Assembly: GCA_032718475.1 (NCBI GenBank)
Contig: JAUCBJ010007531.1
Span: 1-59,778 of the forward strand
DNA from: Nemertoderma westbladi
Lineage: Eukaryota > Xenacoelomorpha > Nemertodermatida > Nemertodermatidae
Direction of reading: 5' to 3'
DNA: 59,778 nucleotides
The position numbers were made by a program, and so were the translations under genes. Numbering within the stretch: the first letter of the stretch is position 1; each line of letters begins with the position of its first letter. This document shows positions 57,231 to 59,778 of this stretch, piece after piece. The notes below the pieces were generated by a model, which did not search any database, was not told the DNA's origin, and saw only the letters and a list, made by a program, of their open reading frames with translations.

Positions 57231-57954
57231 AGAGTCGGCTGATTCAGGTTTATTTGGAAAATTGTATAAATGGTTTTTTGAGAAACCGGGTAAATTACTC
57301 CGTAGTTTAGTTCCAAATCCGGGGTCTAAGATTATGCAGTTAGTAGCATTAAACTGTAACAATACAGTAGCAACTCTAGATGAGAGCGGTAAATTAGTTC
57401 TTACCGATATATTAACTGGGAATCATTCGGTTGTTGGTGAATTCCCAGTGGGTTGTGGGTTGGAAGTTTTACCTGATTCTAGAATTATTCTTATTTATGG
57501 GTTTAGTAATAAGTTATTCAGTTGGATATTAAAAGTAACTGATGACGGATTCCCAGTTACTGAGTTAGGAAGTTTCAGTTTATCAGGAATTGAAGTCTCC
57601 CCCAACAGTTCCTATATAGCCGTAGGAAAGGGTTCAGTTGTATTAGTTTATACTAAAGACGGAATTCCGTTTCCTATAAATAATACAACTTTAAATGAAA
57701 ATGAGTTAGATTTTATTAACGAAGCGAATAATTGGATTAATAAATTAGCCAATATTACTGAGTATAATAATTACCAACCTACGGCTATAATAAACACTGT
57801 AGAGGGGGTCAGAGGGGTGGACTTTGTAAACAAAGATTGTGATACGATTATTATTAGAGGCGATTTAAATATTTCGATATTTTCAGTTATAGGTGAATTT
57901 TTACAAAGAATTCCTGTAAGAGTTGGACCTGCTTCATTCAACATCAGCTTTTAA
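57217..57954 (+). CDS. Apaf-1-like WD40 region, second part (frame +1)
   Basis: Continues directly as WSYKESADSGLFGKLYKWFF, then MQLVALNCNNTVATLDESGK, LEVLPDSRIILIYGFSNKL, GIEVSPNSSYIAVGKGSVV and VRGVDFVNKDCDTIIIRGDL, all blade-like. There is no proper ATG at its start (GTG), so it depends on the previous frame. It ends at TAA 57,952 within TTTTAAAC; the frame one base back continues as LKFVVVGDDRNIYIFK. Confidence 0.7.
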   Translation: MWSYKESADSGLFGKLYKWFFEKPGKLLRSLVPNPGSKIMQLVALNCNNTVATLDESGKLVLTDILTGNHSVVGEFPVGCGLEVLPDSRIILIYGFSNKLFSWILKVTDDGFPVTELGSFSLSGIEVSPNSSYIAVGKGSVVLVYTKDGIPFPINNTTLNENELDFINEANNWINKLANITEYNNYQPTAIINTVEGVRGVDFVNKDCDTIIIRGDLNISIFSVIGEFLQRIPVRVGPASFNISF

Positions 57955-58031
57955 ACTCATTGAAATTTGTAGTTGTTGGTGATGATCGTAATATTTATAT
58001 ATTTAAACAATTAAATAGGTTAATTAATTAA
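57951..58031 (+). CDS. Apaf-1-like WD40 C-terminal blade (original frame restored)
   Basis: 26 codons, LNSLKFVVVGDDRNIYIFKQ and then six residues to TAA. The VVVGDDRNIYIFK pattern is a typical last WD40 strand set. Its frame equals that of 55,766-57,230, so the intervening segment is bounded by two compensating one-base shifts. Confidence 0.6.
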   Translation, partial: LNSLKFVVVGDDRNIYIFKQLNRLIN

Positions 58032-58659
58032 CTACTATGTTATTTTTATATCTATTGACATTTGATACTAAGTTTTTCGCTGGAAGATATAAACTTTCAA
58101 TGCAAATAACTCGGAATAATAATTTATCATTATTGTGCAAATCCAAATGCCAATTCAAATTTTTAACTAATATAATAAGTAAGCCAACGTACTGATGCTT
58201 TAATTATTATATTTAATTGCTATAAATATATTAATTTGTTACAATAATTTAACATTTCAGTCCCAACAACTGGACATTAAATATGGGTATATCAACAGGC
58301 CAGGAAAAGTTTTTTTAAGAGTCCTGTCAAATAATTAGGATAGTTTTCTATGGATATATTACTCATTTCAACGGTAGATAACGTACACTTTATATTTTGG
58401 CATAATGGGAGGTATTTATATTAAGTATTGAACATTTATATATTGTTATGGATAATATTAAATATTTGGATAATTTTCGATAATTTATATTCAATTATTT
58501 TTTTCTACCAACTAATATTTACTGGAGAATTCATTTGACTGGGATTCATTAAACTGGAGAATTTTGTAAGATTTAATAATGAATTTATTTTTAAAATTTA
58601 CATTATTACCGCTCAGTCAATGGGCTAGCGGTAAATAAGATTTGCGAATTATTGCTCTT
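58032..58659. other. No gene seen
   Basis: Very AT-rich flank of the Apaf-like locus. I see no supported feature. Confidence 0.4.
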
Positions 58660-59012
58660 GAATCAGCCAACTTTGTAGGCCCTACTCTAATAAATACAGC
58701 CACATTCTACCTCTTAATCCACTATATAAACATCAACTAGCGCTCTTCATGTATGACATAAATAACTCTCTATCCGGAACTACTGATATAGGAAATTTTT
58801 TTAGAAAAACTGAATCAATACACAGGTACCCTACTCGCTCTTCCTCTCGCGGTGATTATTACATACAAACTGCCCGACTCACGTCTACCCAACAATCCGT
58901 GAGCTTCCAAGGCCCCCTGATCTGGAATGTCATCCCACCCTATATCCGGGAAAGGAAATCCAAAGTTTCATTTTCCCGAACTTACAAAAAATTACTGTTC
59001 TCTCAAATATAA
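58660..59012 (+). mobile_element. C-terminal end of a second type of non-LTR retrotransposon
   Basis: Plus-strand frame with SHILPLNPLYKHQLALFMYD, then TESIHRYPTRSSSRGDYYIQ and VSFQGPLIWNVIPPYIRERK, SFSRTYKKLLF. This matches the usual C-terminus of CR1/Jockey-type reverse transcriptases (Y.TR.., G..IWN.IP..I, SF...K..L). About 115 codons remain; the 5' part is missing. A different family from the relics at 7.9, 47.2 and 53.7 kb. Confidence 0.8.
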
Positions 59013-59778
59013 TAGGTCTCCACTAATTCCATATACTCAAAAAATCCTTTACTATATCCTTCCCTCACTCTATCTTATTGTATTCAAATTGAAAAAATAA
59101 ATCCAAAATATTTTACTTCATGTCTGTCTCGCTAAATTCTAACAGATTAGACGAAATCCACAGGAAAAATTTTAAATTCTAAAATACTGTTATCTAAAAT
59201 ATTAGTAAATTTTACAACTCTAAAGTATTGTCTTTTTATTTTTCAACAATTATAGAAACCAAACACGTTTTTTTATTTCATTGTTCTACCGGTGCACAAA
59301 AGTTGCCAAATGGTAAAAAAATAAGGAAAAAAAAATTCTTTAAATTTCGTCGTAAACTTCACGGATCCCAAGGGGGTTGAAATTGTGTGCCATCGCGATG
59401 CACCATAATGAAATTTATAACAATATAACACATTGATGAAAGATCAATGACTCAAGAAATAACTTCCTGCATGCATCAAATGTCATCAAATGGGTCCAAA
59501 CTTAGTTAGATACAAAAATTTTAATTTTTGGATCAAGGGAACTAGTGCCACAGGCACATGGACAGAACCTACCATTTGGCGCAAGTGATGATAATTCTCA
59601 ATTTTCGCGATGGCCAACTTTGAGTTCTCCTACTGCATTAATATTATGCTCATTAGAACCGCAATGGCCGACTTAATGGGGGTAGACACCTTGAATACAA
59701 ACGTAGAGCGAATAGTTCTTGAGATATCGAAGAAAATGTGAAGCCCGGCACAAGTCTACATTACCACCTTGACGCGAT
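59013..59778. other. No gene seen
   Basis: AT-rich DNA to the window end, possibly including the 3' UTR of the LINE fragment. Near 59,480-59,700 the wording (AATGGCCGACTT, AACCGCAATGG) resembles an old degenerate repeat. No coding region is supported. Confidence 0.4.

Larger units (their letters stand above)
50425..58031 (+). pseudogene. Caspase - Apaf-1-like NB-ARC - WD40 locus, interrupted
   Basis: The order is caspase domain, NB-ARC without P-loop, winged-helix and helical domains, a 3.4-kb intron, then a WD40 region of about 757 codons. Apaf-1 itself is CARD, NB-ARC, winged helix, helical domain and WD40, so here a caspase replaces CARD plus P-loop. The pieces lie in order on one strand and each matches the corresponding Apaf-1 part. 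Breaks seen: a frame change at the seam (51,119-51,177), TGA at 51,818, frame changes at about 57,217-57,230 and in the TTTT at 57,949-57,952. It may be a decaying gene, a real gene with assembly indels, or two genes. A functional product cannot be assumed. Confidence 0.6.

Noticed and set aside
1-59778. tRNA or rRNA genes
   Set aside because: No cloverleaf with A and B boxes or rRNA-like blocks were recognised by reading; a covariance search was not possible.

Overview
This is animal nuclear DNA. Genes are split by GT..AG introns, coding density is very low, and the space is filled with microsatellites, minisatellites, fold-back elements, a BEL/Pao LTR element and decayed non-LTR retrotransposons. 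An invertebrate is likely: the glutamate dehydrogenase is the antenna-bearing animal type and the apoptotic gene resembles Apaf-1. The species cannot be fixed from the sequence.

Layout. 1-10.66 kb is gene-free: AG/GA microsatellites, a 31-bp hairpin minisatellite (2.45-3.49 kb), a decayed LINE 3' end (7.9-8.3 kb) and a TTAA-bounded non-autonomous DNA transposon (9.12-10.23 kb). A 1.8-kb fold-back element with arms of about 730 bp and a 4-bp target duplication (10,664-12,478) ends 64 bp before the start codon of mitochondrial glutamate dehydrogenase. That gene has five coding exons over 12,543-45,147 and encodes 554 residues. Three of its four introns open, within about 30 bp of the splice donor, with minisatellites whose monomers resemble the exon/intron junction just upstream. 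Intron 4 (25.3 kb) holds a junction-derived array of about 10 kb that includes a tandem duplication of about 4.7 kb. One copy of that duplication was hit by a 12.8-kb antisense BEL/Pao element (21,956-34,730), which itself carries a 382-bp inverted-repeat element. The other copy still shows the empty site.

45-50.4 kb holds the dehydrogenase 3' flank, opposed poly-G and poly-C runs, LINE relics, a cluster of the motif AACGTCCGACACC, and a small fold-back element. From 50,425 to 58,031 lies an unusual apoptosis-type locus: a caspase domain, then Apaf-1-type NB-ARC, winged-helix and helical domains without a P-loop, then, after a 3.4-kb transposon-filled intron, a WD40 region. It is broken by a frame change at the caspase/NB-ARC seam, a TGA at a position where Apaf-1 has tryptophan, and two further single-base frame changes. 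It is either a decaying gene or one affected by assembly indels. A LINE 3' end (58.66-59.01 kb) and featureless AT-rich DNA close the window.

The dehydrogenase is a housekeeping enzyme of the mitochondrial matrix and the Apaf-like locus belongs to cell-death signalling. Nothing in the sequence links them functionally. The main interest is repeat birth at splice junctions, the nested insertions with a built-in empty-site control, and the caspase/Apaf-1 fusion.
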